Under the pieces are notes generated by a model that ran no database searches, was not told the DNA's origin, and saw nothing but the letters and a program-made list of their open reading frames with translations. A program made the translations under genes and the position numbers. This document shows, one piece after another, positions 38,321 through 48,442 of a stretch of DNA of 64,000 bases (the stretch's first letter is position 1; each line of letters begins with the position of its first letter). Source of the stretch: Prochlorococcus sp. AG-347-L02 (lineage in GTDB: Bacteria; Cyanobacteriota; Cyanobacteriia; PCC-6307; Cyanobiaceae); the NCBI GenBank assembly GCA_003281255.1, contig QCCL01000005.1:1-64000 (forward strand). The letters run 5' to 3'.

Positions 38321-40758
38321 TCGAGAAAGTTTTCAAGTCGGAAACAATTTTCGAGGTATTCATCATTATCTAATTTTAAAAAATCAATTAAAAAGTTTGA
38401 TTTATTGGATTTGAAATTTAATTTATTTAGGTCTAATCTTGCAGATTTGTTTTTATTAGTTTCAATATCAAGGTAATGGTTACTTGCCATTATTTTCAGG
38501 AAGTAATCGTTTTTAAGTTGGGTTTTTTCATTCAAATATCCCAAACTGTATTCATTTGAGCAGTAAATCACATTACTATTTATGCAAAAGATTTTTCCTT
38601 GTTTAGATATTAAAAAAATATTTTCTCCATCCTGAAATGTACAACAAGAAACGATTTTTTCAGATGGTAAAAGTTTTGCAATTATTAATCCTTGGGACTG
38701 TTTAGTGGTTGGGGTTAAAAATTTATTTGATAAATTAAATTTAAAAATTCTTCCTATCGAGGTTAATATTATTAAATCTTTGCTTTCATTAGAAATAAAA
38801 GAATCAATTGTTTTTAAATTATTTTTTAATTTTGTAATAGTGAAAGATCTATTGCTTTTAATCATATCTTCATCAAATAAAACTTTTTTAAATCTTCCAT
38901 CTGAATTTAATATGCATAAATAATTTCTAGTTTCTTTTTTAATTGAATGAAAATTTATTATTTCACTTGGATGAATATTTCCAAGGATTTTATTATCTAA
39001 TTTATAGTCTTTATTAATGCTTGATTCCCAATCAATGTTAAATACTTTTCCTGTATTCGTGATTCCAATTAATTTTATATTTTTTTCAATATTACATATA
39101 AATTTTTGAATATTTTTATTATCTATAATTTTATTTACAACTTCAAATGATTTTTTGTAATTACTTAAAATCATTCTTTTTAAATAAAGTCTATTGTCTA
39201 TGTATAATTTTGTTTTTTTATTTATAAAGTCATCTAATATCTGCTTATTAAGTGTTTCTAATTCTTCATTTTGATTTATATTTTTAATTATTTTTGTTTT
39301 ACGTATAACATCGTATTTTTTCTTTAATATTAATAATTCTTTTATAAGTAATTCAAGTAGTAACTCTCTTTCGTTCAATAATTTTTGAAAATAATTCTTT
39401 TTCTCTTTTAAATTTTTTATATCGTTATCAATTTGATTTTTTTCTAGATTTGTTAATTTTTTTAGTGGCATATCCAAAACTGAATTTGCTTGTTTTTCAC
39501 TGAAGAAAAAATTTTCTACTAATTTTGTTTTAGCTTGTAAGGAATTTTCTGATTCTTCAATAATCGAGATAACTTTTTTAATGTTTTTTGTAGCTTTAGA
39601 TAAACCTTCTGATATTTCTAGTTTATCAAGAGTATTTTTTAGAAAATAAAAAGTTCTTCTCCTAATTGTTTCTTCTCTAAATTCAAGAAAATAGTTGAGA
39701 TATTTTTTTAGATTTAGTTGTACAGGTTTTCCTTTAATTAAAGCTAAGAATATTGCGCCAAAGTTTGTTTGGAGAGTTGTCTTTTTATATAAATTAGAAA
39801 TAACAAGTTCAGAATTAGAATCTTTTTTTAGTTCTATTACAATTCTCATTCCATCCCTGTCGCTTTCATCCCTAATATCAGAAATCCCAATAATCTTGCC
39901 TGAATTAACAAGTTCTGCTAGTTTTTCAATCCAACCTGCTTTATTTATTTGGTAAGGAAGTTCTGTAATAATTATTGCATTTTTTTTATGTTTCCCTTTG
40001 CCTAAATTCACCTCTTCCGTATTTACAACTCCTCTTATCGTTATCGATCCTTTTCCAGTTTGATAAAGTTCTTCTATTGCAGGACTATAAATTAATTCGC
40101 CGCCTGTAGGAAAATCAGGTCCTTTGATAATGTTAGAAAGTTTTTTATCACTAATATCTTTATTTTTAACTAAGGCAACTAAACCATCTACAATTTCGCC
40201 TAGATTGTGAGGCGGAATATTTGTTGCCATGCCAACAGCAATACCTGATGAGCCGTTTAATAATAAAAATGGTAGTTGTGCTGGAAGAACATCTGGTTCT
40301 TTTTGAGAACCGTCAAAGTTATTTGAAAAGTTTACTGTTTCTGATGCAATTTCTTCAAGAAATCCTTTATGAGCTATTGGAGCTAATCTGGTCTCGGTAT
40401 ACCTCATTGCTGCCGGCGGATCATTATCCACAGATCCAAAATTTCCATGACCGTCAAGAGTAGGATATTTAGTTGAGAAATTTTGTACTAGCTTTACTAA
40501 TGCATCATATACTGCTTGATCTCCGTGAGGATGGTATTTTCCAAGTACATCACCAACAACTCTTGCACACTTTCTAAATGGTTTATCAGGTGTTAAACCT
40601 AATTCGTACATCGCAAATATGATTCTTCTTTGTACAGGTTTAAGACCGTCTCTTGCATCAGGCAAAGCACGTCCCACTATTACGCTCATTGCATACTCTA
40701 GATATGAACGTTGCATTTCTTCTTGAAGTGAGATGGAAGTGAAGTTTTTCTTATCCAT
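38317..40758 (-). CDS. DNA topoisomerase IV / gyrase subunit A (ParC-like)
   Basis: Type IIA topoisomerase breakage-reunion subunit, 813 residues. N-terminal motifs [30 protein letters not shown] and [10 protein letters not shown] include the DNA-linking tyrosine Y120. The C-terminal beta-pinwheel (from about residue 500) is Asn/Lys/Ile-rich, and where gyrase carries the Gln-Arg-Arg-Gly-Gly-Lys-Gly box it has [11 protein letters not shown], a poor match. This favours a ParC-type or divergent GyrA enzyme. A second A subunit outside the window would be expected. The ATG at 40758 is preceded by a short AT-rich gap. Confidence 0.9.
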   Translation of the reverse strand: MDKKNFTSISLQEEMQRSYLEYAMSVIVGRALPDARDGLKPVQRRIIFAMYELGLTPDKPFRKCARVVGDVLGKYHPHGDQAVYDALVKLVQNFSTKYPTLDGHGNFGSVDNDPPAAMRYTETRLAPIAHKGFLEEIASETVNFSNNFDGSQKEPDVLPAQLPFLLLNGSSGIAVGMATNIPPHNLGEIVDGLVALVKNKDISDKKLSNIIKGPDFPTGGELIYSPAIEELYQTGKGSITIRGVVNTEEVNLGKGKHKKNAIIITELPYQINKAGWIEKLAELVNSGKIIGISDIRDESDRDGMRIVIELKKDSNSELVISNLYKKTTLQTNFGAIFLALIKGKPVQLNLKKYLNYFLEFREETIRRRTFYFLKNTLDKLEISEGLSKATKNIKKVISIIEESENSLQAKTKLVENFFFSEKQANSVLDMPLKKLTNLEKNQIDNDIKNLKEKKNYFQKLLNERELLLELLIKELLILKKKYDVIRKTKIIKNINQNEELETLNKQILDDFINKKTKLYIDNRLYLKRMILSNYKKSFEVVNKIIDNKNIQKFICNIEKNIKLIGITNTGKVFNIDWESSINKDYKLDNKILGNIHPSEIINFHSIKKETRNYLCILNSDGRFKKVLFDEDMIKSNRSFTITKLKNNLKTIDSFISNESKDLIILTSIGRIFKFNLSNKFLTPTTKQSQGLIIAKLLPSEKIVSCCTFQDGENIFLISKQGKIFCINSNVIYCSNEYSLGYLNEKTQLKNDYFLKIMASNHYLDIETNKNKSARLDLNKLNFKSNKSNFLIDFLKLDNDEYLENCFRLENFLD

Positions 40759-40835
40759 TAGAGTGCAAAATTGATTAATTATTAATTAACTAAATTAAGA
40801 CTAATACGTAAAACAATATTTACCAGTATTGAACA

Positions 40836-41699
40836 TTAAGATGATTCAATTATTTTGGATTTTGCTTGTAATACATCTTTTTTAAGTTGTTCATTTTGCA
40901 AAAGAATTTCTGTAGAGGCTTGTAATTTTTCTCCCCATAACTGTTCTTTTCTATAATCAAAATTGACATATTTGGGGTTTTTAGCCAATGCTTTTTTTGC
41001 TAACTGAATTGCTAATTTAGTATCCTTGATATTTATACATGAGGCCAAGCCTAGTAATGGTTCAGCATTTTCCTCAATTGATATTGCACTTTCAAAAAGT
41101 TTTATTGAGAGATTTATATTGTTTCTCTCGAAATAAGCTAAACCTTGATTATTGATTGCTTGCCAGAAATCAGGTTTAATTTTTATAGCTTTATCAAACA
41201 ATTTGATAGCTCCTAAATAATTTTTTTCCATTAACAGAATATTTCCTAATTGAAAAATAGCTTTGTGGTTATTAGGCTCAATCTTTATTCCTTTTTCTAA
41301 AGCACTCTTTGCTTTTGTTTGTTCAGAAATTTTTAAGTAAACATTACTTTTTGCAAAATATATTTCGCTAATATTTGAATTTATCTGTTCTGCTTTATTC
41401 AGAGAATTTAATGCGTTTTTGTATTTTTTGTTAGCTATTTGTGCTTCAGCCAAAATCAACCATAGTTTTTCATCTCTTGCATTTATTTTTACAGCTAATT
41501 TGGCTAAGTTAAGACTGTCTTCATATTGACCAAAATAAAGTAATTGATATGCATTTTTGCCAATATATAAACTTTGTTTTTGTAAATTTTTTATTGTTGG
41601 TAAATAATAATAGGGAACTATTGCTTGAACTTTTTCTATTTGAAAAAAGTAAAAACATATTAAGGCGGTCCAGATTATTTTTTTAAAAAACTTTTTCAT
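40836..41699 (-). CDS. Exported or membrane-anchored TPR protein
   Basis: A 287-residue protein with a hydrophobic N-terminal segment (about 9-22, WTALICFYFFQIEKVQA) that may be a signal peptide, followed by roughly five to six tetratricopeptide repeats (for example WLILAEAQIANKKYKNALNS, AIFQLGNILLMEKNYLGAIK, WQAINNQGLAYFERNNINLS). TPRs mediate protein-protein contacts. Cyanobacterial homologs assist photosystem assembly, but this one was not identified. It overlaps the queG stop by 4 bases, so the two are probably co-translated. Confidence 0.88.
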   Translation of the reverse strand: MKKFFKKIIWTALICFYFFQIEKVQAIVPYYYLPTIKNLQKQSLYIGKNAYQLLYFGQYEDSLNLAKLAVKINARDEKLWLILAEAQIANKKYKNALNSLNKAEQINSNISEIYFAKSNVYLKISEQTKAKSALEKGIKIEPNNHKAIFQLGNILLMEKNYLGAIKLFDKAIKIKPDFWQAINNQGLAYFERNNINLSIKLFESAISIEENAEPLLGLASCINIKDTKLAIQLAKKALAKNPKYVNFDYRKEQLWGEKLQASTEILLQNEQLKKDVLQAKSKIIESS

Positions 41700-42652
41700 A
41701 TTTTAATTTGTTTATTATTTATATTTGCTTGTATGTTTCTCTTCCACATCCATGGTTTAATTCTTTTTAAGGTAGTTCCTTTAAGATTTTTTTGCCATGT
41801 TTTATCATCCCAATTCAGGGAGTTAATATTAAGATTTTTAATCCATTCTTTCGGTGTAGTTTCATAATTATTGTTGTATGGCACTGATTTATTCCATGGA
41901 CATACATCTTGACAAATATCACATCCTGCAACCCAACCACCTAAATTTTTTTCTATTTTTTTTGGGATAGTTTTATCTCTACTCTCTATTGTGTGATACG
42001 CAATGCATAGATCTGACTGAATTACAAAGGGTTCTACGATTGCCTTTGTGGGACAATGTTTAATGCAAATATCACATTTTCCACAAAGTGATTGATGAGG
42101 TTTATCTGGCAGTAAATCTTTTGTGAGAATCATAAAACCCAAAGTAAACCAAGAACCATTTTTTTTGCTGATTAAATTGCTATTTTTACCTATCCAACCA
42201 ATTCCGGCCTCCTCTGCCCATGCTTTTTCAAGAAGCGGAGAGGTATCAACACATATTTTCCATTCGCAACCAGGGATTTCTAGGTTGATCCATTTACCAA
42301 TACTCTTTAATTTTTTGTGAATCACTTTATGATAATCCTCACCTTGGCTAAATTTAGCTACCTTAAGGAAATTGTTTTTATTGTTTTGGGAATTAATGTA
42401 AGTAAATCCAACGCATAAAACACTTTTTGCATCTTCAAAGAGTGAGTCTATATTTCTTCTTTTTTCTGCTTCCATCCATTTCATTTCAGCATGGTAGTTA
42501 TTTGATAACCATCTTTCTAAGGCGTTAGTTCTTAATTTGATTCGCGAACTACCAGGTATGGAAGCTATTCCAGCAATTGAAAAACCTTCAAAAATAGCTC
42601 GTTCTTTTAATTTTTTACTTATTTCTTTTTTGTTTTGAATCGTATCAATCAT
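41696..42652 (-). CDS. queG: Epoxyqueuosine reductase
   Basis: Cobalamin-dependent last step of queuosine formation in tRNA. The 318-residue protein has an N-terminal DUF1730 region and two [4Fe-4S] clusters: CGKCDICIKHCPTKAIV and CDICQDVCPWNKSV, with VAGCDICQDVC typical of QueG. The catalytic aspartate lies in KICVDTSPLLEK. Together with queC at the window start it indicates a complete queuosine pathway. It is followed by the TPR gene, 4-base overlap. Confidence 0.95.
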   Translation of the reverse strand: MIDTIQNKKEISKKLKERAIFEGFSIAGIASIPGSSRIKLRTNALERWLSNNYHAEMKWMEAEKRRNIDSLFEDAKSVLCVGFTYINSQNNKNNFLKVAKFSQGEDYHKVIHKKLKSIGKWINLEIPGCEWKICVDTSPLLEKAWAEEAGIGWIGKNSNLISKKNGSWFTLGFMILTKDLLPDKPHQSLCGKCDICIKHCPTKAIVEPFVIQSDLCIAYHTIESRDKTIPKKIEKNLGGWVAGCDICQDVCPWNKSVPYNNNYETTPKEWIKNLNINSLNWDDKTWQKNLKGTTLKRIKPWMWKRNIQANINNKQIKI

Positions 42653-42797
42653 TTCTTTTTTTTTACTAGCACTTCTTTTAAAAGTTTTCTTTGGAGAATA
42701 AACTTATAAATAAAATAGATATATTTAAGAAAAATATATCCTAACTTAGTAAAAACGGTTAAATTATTAGTAAAGTTAATATAGTTAAAACGTTATT

Positions 42798-43532
42798 TTG
42801 GTTGAATCTAATCAAAATCAAGATTCGAATTTAGGATCTAGGCTTCAACAAGATCTTAAAAATGATCTTATTGCAGGGTTGTTAGTTGTAATACCCTTAG
42901 CAACAACAATCTGGTTGTCATCATTAGTTAGTAAATTTGTTTTAACGTTAGTTACTTCTGTCCCAAAGCAACTAAATCCCTTTATTACTTTAAATCCTTT
43001 ATTACAGGATTTAATTAATCTCACCCTAGGTTTAACTGTTCCTTTATTAGCTATTTTGCTTATAGGATTGATGGCGAGAAATTTTGTAGGAAGATGGCTA
43101 TTAGAGTTTGGAGAGGGTACATTATCAAAAATTCCAATAGCTGGAGCGGTATATAAAACTCTTAAGCAATTGCTAGAAACTTTTTTAAGTAATAAATCTA
43201 ATAGATTTAGACGAGTTGTACTAGTTGAATATCCTCGTGAGGGATTATATAGTGTAGGCTTTGTAACTGGAGATGTAGGACCTTCTCTACAGCCAGAATT
43301 AGAAGAAAAGTTACTTAGTGTTTTCATACCTACAGCACCAAATCCAACTACTGGTTGGTATACTCTTGTTCCTGAATCTTCTGTTAAAGACTTGGATATT
43401 TCTGTTGAAGATGCTTTTAGAACAATAATTTCTGCTGGGATAGTTAATCCTGATGAGAAAAATAATACCTCAAATCCAACATTTTCAAAATTGTTTTCTC
43501 AATTACGAGCTTCCACTAATACTTCTTCTTAA
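42798..43532 (+). CDS. DUF502 family membrane protein
   Basis: A 244-residue protein with two membrane helices (about residues 23-48, GLLVVIPLATTIWLSSLVSKF, and 75-97) and a soluble C-terminal domain with LLETFLSNKSNRFRRVVLVE and FIPTAPNPTTGWYTLVPE. Those stretches define the DUF502/LIKE-COV family, which is related to plant COV proteins of the Golgi. The biochemical role is unknown. The TTG at 42798 is used; nusB starts directly after. Confidence 0.88.
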   Translation: MVESNQNQDSNLGSRLQQDLKNDLIAGLLVVIPLATTIWLSSLVSKFVLTLVTSVPKQLNPFITLNPLLQDLINLTLGLTVPLLAILLIGLMARNFVGRWLLEFGEGTLSKIPIAGAVYKTLKQLLETFLSNKSNRFRRVVLVEYPREGLYSVGFVTGDVGPSLQPELEEKLLSVFIPTAPNPTTGWYTLVPESSVKDLDISVEDAFRTIISAGIVNPDEKNNTSNPTFSKLFSQLRASTNTSS

Positions 43533-43535
43533 TTG

Positions 43536-44153
43536 ATGCATAATAGATCGCTTTCTAGAGAATTATCTTTAATTTCTCTTGGCCTTATAAAAGATAAAGG
43601 TGATTTTAAATTAAATAAATTTCAGATAGAAGAAATTTTTGAATCTGCTTTGGATTCTCTAATAAACCATTGCAGAGAGGAATTAGATAATTGCGAATCA
43701 GAGTTAGAAAATGCTTCACAAAAAATATTAGATAGTGAATTGCAAGAAGGTGTTGATTCCTCTTATTCAAATGTTCGAGATGATTTAAAACAATCTCTTA
43801 CAAAAATCGAAACTGTTATGAATACACTCTCTGTCACTTTAGACTTTCCAAAATTAATTGTTTCTAGTGGTCAAATAGATATAAGAGAGGATGTAAGTCA
43901 AAGAATTTGTAATATAGTTAATAATCTTAAAAGTATTGATTACGATATTGATCAAGTAATGGATGGCTGGAGACTAAAAAGACTACCAAGAATTGATAGG
44001 GATATTCTGCGTCTAGCTTACGTGGATATCAATTTTTTGAATACACCTATCGCTGTCGCTTGTGACGAGGCTGTTAATTTAGCTAATAAATATAGTGATT
44101 TGCAAGGAAGAAAATTTATTAATGGAGTTTTAAGGAGATTACAAACAATTTAA
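43536..44153 (+). CDS. nusB: Transcription antitermination factor NusB
   Basis: Partners S10 (NusE) in antitermination on rRNA operons. The C-terminal half has the NusB core: DQVMDGWRLKRLPRIDRDILRLAY, NTPIAVACDEAVNLANKYSD, and KFINGVLRRL. An acidic insert (about residues 40-80) enlarges it to 205 residues compared with 139 in E. coli. ATG 43536 is preferred over the TTG at 43533. ftsY follows after 66 bases. Confidence 0.94.
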   Translation: MHNRSLSRELSLISLGLIKDKGDFKLNKFQIEEIFESALDSLINHCREELDNCESELENASQKILDSELQEGVDSSYSNVRDDLKQSLTKIETVMNTLSVTLDFPKLIVSSGQIDIREDVSQRICNIVNNLKSIDYDIDQVMDGWRLKRLPRIDRDILRLAYVDINFLNTPIAVACDEAVNLANKYSDLQGRKFINGVLRRLQTI

Positions 44154-44219
44154 TTGTTATAAATATTTGATATAAATAAATAGTATTTAGAAAATTTTAA
44201 TTACGAACTATAGATAATA

Positions 44220-45479
44220 ATGACTAATACTGATTCTGATAATTCTCGTGAATGGGCTGCACAAGCTTATGCACTTTTAAAAAAACGACAGGAAGAGCAA
44301 AAGCAAGAATTAGAGAAACAGGAAGAGCAAAAGCAAGAATTAGAGAAACAGGAAGAGCAAAAGCAAGAATTAGAGAAACAGGAAGAGCAAAAGCAAGAAT
44401 TGATTGATATTTCTAATGAAGAAAAAATTACTGGACAGTCTCAAACTATTGCTGAACCTGAATTAGGAGAATTTGATGATAATTTTACTTGGTCTGCCAT
44501 GGTATTAGCTGCTCAAGGAAAAAAAATAAATCAAATATCGATTGATGAAATTGATTGGTTATCTAAATTACGGAGAGGATTAGAAGAAACTCGAAAAGGG
44601 TTTGTTACTGAATTATTGGATAAATTGGGAGATGATCCTCTTACTCCTGAATCTCTTGATGATTTAGAGACTCTATTAATAAGAGCTGACGTGGGGATTG
44701 ATTCAACCGATAAAGTTATAAGTTCTCTTAGAACAAAATTAAACGAGGAAGTCGTGGGTGGAGAAGCAGGAATAAAATTCTTGAAGAAGGAATTAAAATT
44801 AATTATCGATAAACCTATAAAAAATTCGGGTTCTGATCTTTTAGTTCCCCAAAAGGGTAAGTTAAATGTCTGGTTATTAGTAGGAGTTAATGGTGTTGGT
44901 AAAACTACTACATTAGGAAAATTAGCATATTTGTCATCAAAAAGTAATTATAAAACTTTGATTGCTGCTGCTGATACTTTTAGAGCGGCTGCTGTGGAAC
45001 AACTTAAAGTGTGGGGAGAAAGAAGTAATGTTGATGTTATATCTAATCAATCAAAAAATGCTGATCCAGCTGCTGTAGTTTTTGATGCAATTAATTCTGC
45101 AAAAAAAAGAAATGTTGATTTATTACTCGTTGATACAGCTGGTAGATTGCAAACAAAAAATAATTTGATGGATGAATTAGCAAAAATAAAAAAAATTATT
45201 GATAAAAAAGTCCCAGATGCAATTGTTGAATCATTATTAGTTTTAGATGCAAGTCAGGGACAAAATGGATTAAAGCAAGCAAAAAGTTTCGCTAAATCAG
45301 CAGATTTAAGTGGAGCAATTATTACTAAATTAGATGGTACTTCTAGAGGAGGAGTTTCTTTAGCCGTATCTGAAGAAGTAAATTTGCCTATAAGGTTTAT
45401 TGGAGCTGGAGAGGGTATAAAAGATTTGAGGCCATTTAATAGTTATGAATTTGTAGAGGCTATGCTTGCAGATAAATAA
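44220..45479 (+). CDS. ftsY: Signal recognition particle receptor FtsY
   Basis: GTPase that docks SRP-ribosome complexes at the membrane. The NG domain (about residues 120-419) has GVNGVGKTTTLGKLA, AADTFRAAAVEQL, DTAGRLQTKNNLMDEL, TKLDGTSRGG and GAGEGIKDLRPF. The N-terminal acidic A domain (residues 1-70) contains almost four copies of a 10-residue Gln/Glu/Lys unit, EKQEEQKQEL, encoded by a perfect 30-base tandem repeat, and forms a predicted single charged helix. Confidence 0.96.
   Translation: MTNTDSDNSREWAAQAYALLKKRQEEQKQELEKQEEQKQELEKQEEQKQELEKQEEQKQELIDISNEEKITGQSQTIAEPELGEFDDNFTWSAMVLAAQGKKINQISIDEIDWLSKLRRGLEETRKGFVTELLDKLGDDPLTPESLDDLETLLIRADVGIDSTDKVISSLRTKLNEEVVGGEAGIKFLKKELKLIIDKPIKNSGSDLLVPQKGKLNVWLLVGVNGVGKTTTLGKLAYLSSKSNYKTLIAAADTFRAAAVEQLKVWGERSNVDVISNQSKNADPAAVVFDAINSAKKRNVDLLLVDTAGRLQTKNNLMDELAKIKKIIDKKVPDAIVESLLVLDASQGQNGLKQAKSFAKSADLSGAIITKLDGTSRGGVSLAVSEEVNLPIRFIGAGEGIKDLRPFNSYEFVEAMLADK
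44289..44401 (+). repeat. Perfect 30-base tandem repeat inside ftsY
   Basis: Copies begin at 44289, 44319 and 44349, with a partial fourth (23 bases) at 44379. All 30 positions are identical between copies. Each unit adds ten codons in frame, so copy-number change does not break the gene. The identity at synonymous positions points to recent expansion. Confidence 0.95.
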
Positions 45480-45546
45480 ATATTTAATTAATTTTTTTTA
45501 AAAACTTAAATTTAATGTTAAAACATATTTATCTATTAGATTTGTT

Positions 45547-46890
45547 TTGACTGATAATCAGAAAGAAAAAATATTTTCGAATAAATTTATCCAAAAATTT
45601 TTAGATAATGATCCTAAAGTAACTCTAAAAAATAAATATAAATCCGTTGAAATTGCATCCTCCTTAGCATATTACTTAAAATCATTTTCCAACATAAATA
45701 AATTACTGGATTATGTCTGCTTAATTCTTAAACATATTTTTTCTGAGAATATAATTTTAATTATTCCTTTAAATTACGAGGGGGAGATATGGAATGAAAA
45801 TATAAAAATCTCTGTTAATTATCAATATTTTTCAATTCAAGAAGAAATTAATAGTTTTTTGAATCAATTTTATTTCTCAAAAAATTTTAGAATAAAAGAA
45901 TTTTTAACTTTTGAAAATGCTTTAAAAAATAAATTTAAAGAATATAAAATTGAAACAAAAAAAATAATATCTAGAGGAAAATGTAGAGGATTTATTTATA
46001 TTTTTAGCAAAGATATTTCTAGAAAGTCGATTACTGAAGATAGTAATTTTAATTTTATTGAAAATTGTCTAGCTGTTGGATTAGAAAATCACTACTTGAT
46101 ACAAGCAAAGAAAAAGCATGAAAATGTTGACAGAGAAATTTCCACTGGTGCTGAAATTCAATCTCAATTACTCCCGGATTATTGTCCAGTTATCCATGGT
46201 ATAGACTTAGCTGCACATTGTAGACCAGCTCTTCAGCTCGGTGGCGATTACTACGATTTTATGTGCTTAAAGACAAATATCTCTGAAAAAAGGAAAGAAA
46301 AATCAAGATGGGCCTTCGTAATAGGTGATGTGATGGGTAAAGGGATTCCAGCAGGTCTTTTAATGACTATGTTAAGAGGAATGCTACGTGCAGAGGTTCT
46401 TACAGGGTTGCCTCCAGATAGAATCTTGCATGATTTAAATCAATTAGCAATAAATGATTTAGATCAATCGCATAGATTTGTGACATTATTTTATTCAGAT
46501 TATGACCCTAGGACTAGAAAATTGAGATTCGCTAACGCTGCACATAATCCTCCTCTTCTTTGGAAAAGTTCAGATCAGAAAATTATTAAATTAGATGCAA
46601 ATGGATTTGTACTTGGACTACAAAAAGATGCTGAATATCATTGTGGCGAAATCAAGCTTAGTCAAAATGATTTAGTTCTTTATTACACTGATGGAGTAAT
46701 TGATGCTTCAAACTCCTTAGGGCAAAGATTTGATGAGGAAAGATTAATTAAAACTTTTACAAAATTATGCAAGCAATCTTATACATCCCAAGAAATTTTA
46801 AATAAAATATTTAAAAAGTTAGATGACTTTACAGGGCAAAATAGACATCTTGAAGATGATGCCTCGATGGTTATTTTTCAGTTAAGATAA
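45547..46890 (+). CDS. RsbU-type PP2C serine phosphatase with degenerate sensor domain
   Basis: A 447-residue protein. The C-terminal 220 residues are a SpoIIE/RsbU PP2C phosphatase: LQLGGDYYDFM with metal-binding aspartate, VIGDVMGKGIPAGLLMT, NAAHNPPLLW, LVLYYTDGVIDASN, and HLEDDASMVI. The N-terminal 200 residues are Lys/Asn-rich and may be a diverged GAF-like sensor. Such proteins dephosphorylate anti-anti-sigma factors in partner-switching. No STAS or anti-sigma gene is nearby. The start is TTG. Confidence 0.88.
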   Translation: MTDNQKEKIFSNKFIQKFLDNDPKVTLKNKYKSVEIASSLAYYLKSFSNINKLLDYVCLILKHIFSENIILIIPLNYEGEIWNENIKISVNYQYFSIQEEINSFLNQFYFSKNFRIKEFLTFENALKNKFKEYKIETKKIISRGKCRGFIYIFSKDISRKSITEDSNFNFIENCLAVGLENHYLIQAKKKHENVDREISTGAEIQSQLLPDYCPVIHGIDLAAHCRPALQLGGDYYDFMCLKTNISEKRKEKSRWAFVIGDVMGKGIPAGLLMTMLRGMLRAEVLTGLPPDRILHDLNQLAINDLDQSHRFVTLFYSDYDPRTRKLRFANAAHNPPLLWKSSDQKIIKLDANGFVLGLQKDAEYHCGEIKLSQNDLVLYYTDGVIDASNSLGQRFDEERLIKTFTKLCKQSYTSQEILNKIFKKLDDFTGQNRHLEDDASMVIFQLR

Positions 46891-46952
46891 ATATTTTTTG
46901 TCACCTATATAAAAAAATGCTTTATTAGAGATAATTAAAGTTACTAATTGAT

Positions 46953-48332
46953 ATGGCAAAAGTTTGGAGTAAAAGGTTTGATAATGCACTTGATCCTTTT
47001 ATTGAAAAGTTTAATGCCTCAATTGGTTTTGATAGAAAGCTTATTTTAGAAGATTTAGATTGCTCGATTGCTCATGCGAAAATGCTTGGTAAAACAAAAG
47101 TTTTATCCTCTTCTGAAGCTTTGCAAATTATTGATGGTTTAGAGTTAATAAAAGTTGAATACTTGGAAGGTAAATTTTCTCCTAGTCCGCCTTCTGAAGA
47201 TATTCATTATTGCATAGAAGAAAAGCTGATAAATTTAATTGGTGAAACAGGAAAAAAATTACATACAGGTAGAAGTAGGAATGATCAAGTTGGTACAGAT
47301 ATAAGATTGTGGCTAAGAAAAGAGATTGACAATATTGAAATTTTAATAACCGATTTGCAAAAATCTTTTTTAAATCTTGCGAAATCTAATATTTACACTT
47401 TAATTCCAGGATATACCCACATGCAAAGAGCTCAACCATTATCTTTGGCTCATCATTTATTGGCTTACATAGAAATGCTCCAAAGGGACCGTGAAAGGTA
47501 TAAAGAAGTACGTTCAAGAGTTAATATTTCTCCGTTAGGATCTGCAGCATTAGCTGGAACAAAAATAAAAATAGATAGGCATTTTACAGCCGCAGAATTG
47601 GGTTTTAAAAAGATTTATAAAAATAGTATTGATGCAGTAAGTGATAGAGATTTTTGTATAGAGTTTGTTTCTGCATCTGCTTTGTTGATGTCTCATTTAA
47701 GTAAAATTTCAGAGGAAATAATTTTATGGGTCACTGACGAATTTTCTTTTGCGAAATTAACAGATAAATGTGCCACAGGAAGTAGCTTAATGCCGCAGAA
47801 AAAAAATCCTGACGTTCCAGAATTGATAAGAGGTAAGACAGGAAGAGTGTATGGACATCTCCAGGCATTGTTAACGATGGTCAAAGGGGTGCCACTTTCT
47901 TACAATAAGGATTTTCAAGAGGATAAAGAGCCAATATTTGATACTGCAGAAACAATATCTTCTTGTATTAAAGCAATGACTATTTTAATGAATGAGGGCA
48001 TTGAATTTAGTATTAAAAATCTATCTGATTCTGTAGAAAACGACTTTTCTAATGCCACTGATTTGGCAGATTACTTAGTTGGTAAAGATGTTCCTTTTAG
48101 GACCGCCTATCAAGTTGTTGGTCAAATGGTTAAATATTGCCTGGAGAGAAAAATGTTATTTAAAAATCTCAAAATTGAAGAATTTAAAAAATTTCATCCC
48201 GAATTTGAGGAGGATGTTTTTGCAGACCTTAAACCCTTTAATGTCGTTAAATCAAGAAATAGCGAGGGTGGTACAGGTTTTGCTCAGGTAGAAAAAGAGG
48301 TAAATAGTTGGCAAAAAAGATTGTTGCTTTGA
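46953..48332 (+). CDS. argH: Argininosuccinate lyase
   Basis: Cleaves argininosuccinate to arginine and fumarate. The 459 residues contain the fumarase-superfamily signature [25 protein letters not shown] and [17 protein letters not shown]. It works with argG, 27 kb away in this window. A hairpin 64 bases downstream may terminate it or belong to the next gene's leader. Confidence 0.96.
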   Translation: MAKVWSKRFDNALDPFIEKFNASIGFDRKLILEDLDCSIAHAKMLGKTKVLSSSEALQIIDGLELIKVEYLEGKFSPSPPSEDIHYCIEEKLINLIGETGKKLHTGRSRNDQVGTDIRLWLRKEIDNIEILITDLQKSFLNLAKSNIYTLIPGYTHMQRAQPLSLAHHLLAYIEMLQRDRERYKEVRSRVNISPLGSAALAGTKIKIDRHFTAAELGFKKIYKNSIDAVSDRDFCIEFVSASALLMSHLSKISEEIILWVTDEFSFAKLTDKCATGSSLMPQKKNPDVPELIRGKTGRVYGHLQALLTMVKGVPLSYNKDFQEDKEPIFDTAETISSCIKAMTILMNEGIEFSIKNLSDSVENDFSNATDLADYLVGKDVPFRTAYQVVGQMVKYCLERKMLFKNLKIEEFKKFHPEFEEDVFADLKPFNVVKSRNSEGGTGFAQVEKEVNSWQKRLLL

Positions 48333-48395
48333 ATCACAATTATTTTTCTACAACAAGGGTATGCTTTGAAGTAGAATAATAAGGCAAAGTTTAAG

Positions 48396-48416
48396 ACTAC
48401 ACATTGTAGTTTTTTT
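48396..48416 (+). terminator. Terminator-like hairpin with U tract before rbp
   Basis: ACTACA (48396-48401) pairs with TGTAGT (48405-48410) around a 3-base loop, and six further T follow. The stem is short and AT-rich. It ends 26 bases before the GTG of the RNA-binding-protein gene, so it could be the argH terminator or a conditional leader element of rbp. Confidence 0.5.
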
Positions 48417-48442
48417 AAGGTAAATTTTTTGTTGAGTTTAAA

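Noticed and set aside
42845-43327. 160-residue open frame antisense to the DUF502 gene
   Set aside because: Its length follows from the codon composition of the sense gene; the sense frame has clear family motifs and the antisense protein has none.
44289-44401. Regular 30-base repeats as a possible CRISPR
   Set aside because: There are no spacers between units; the repeat is continuous and in frame within ftsY.
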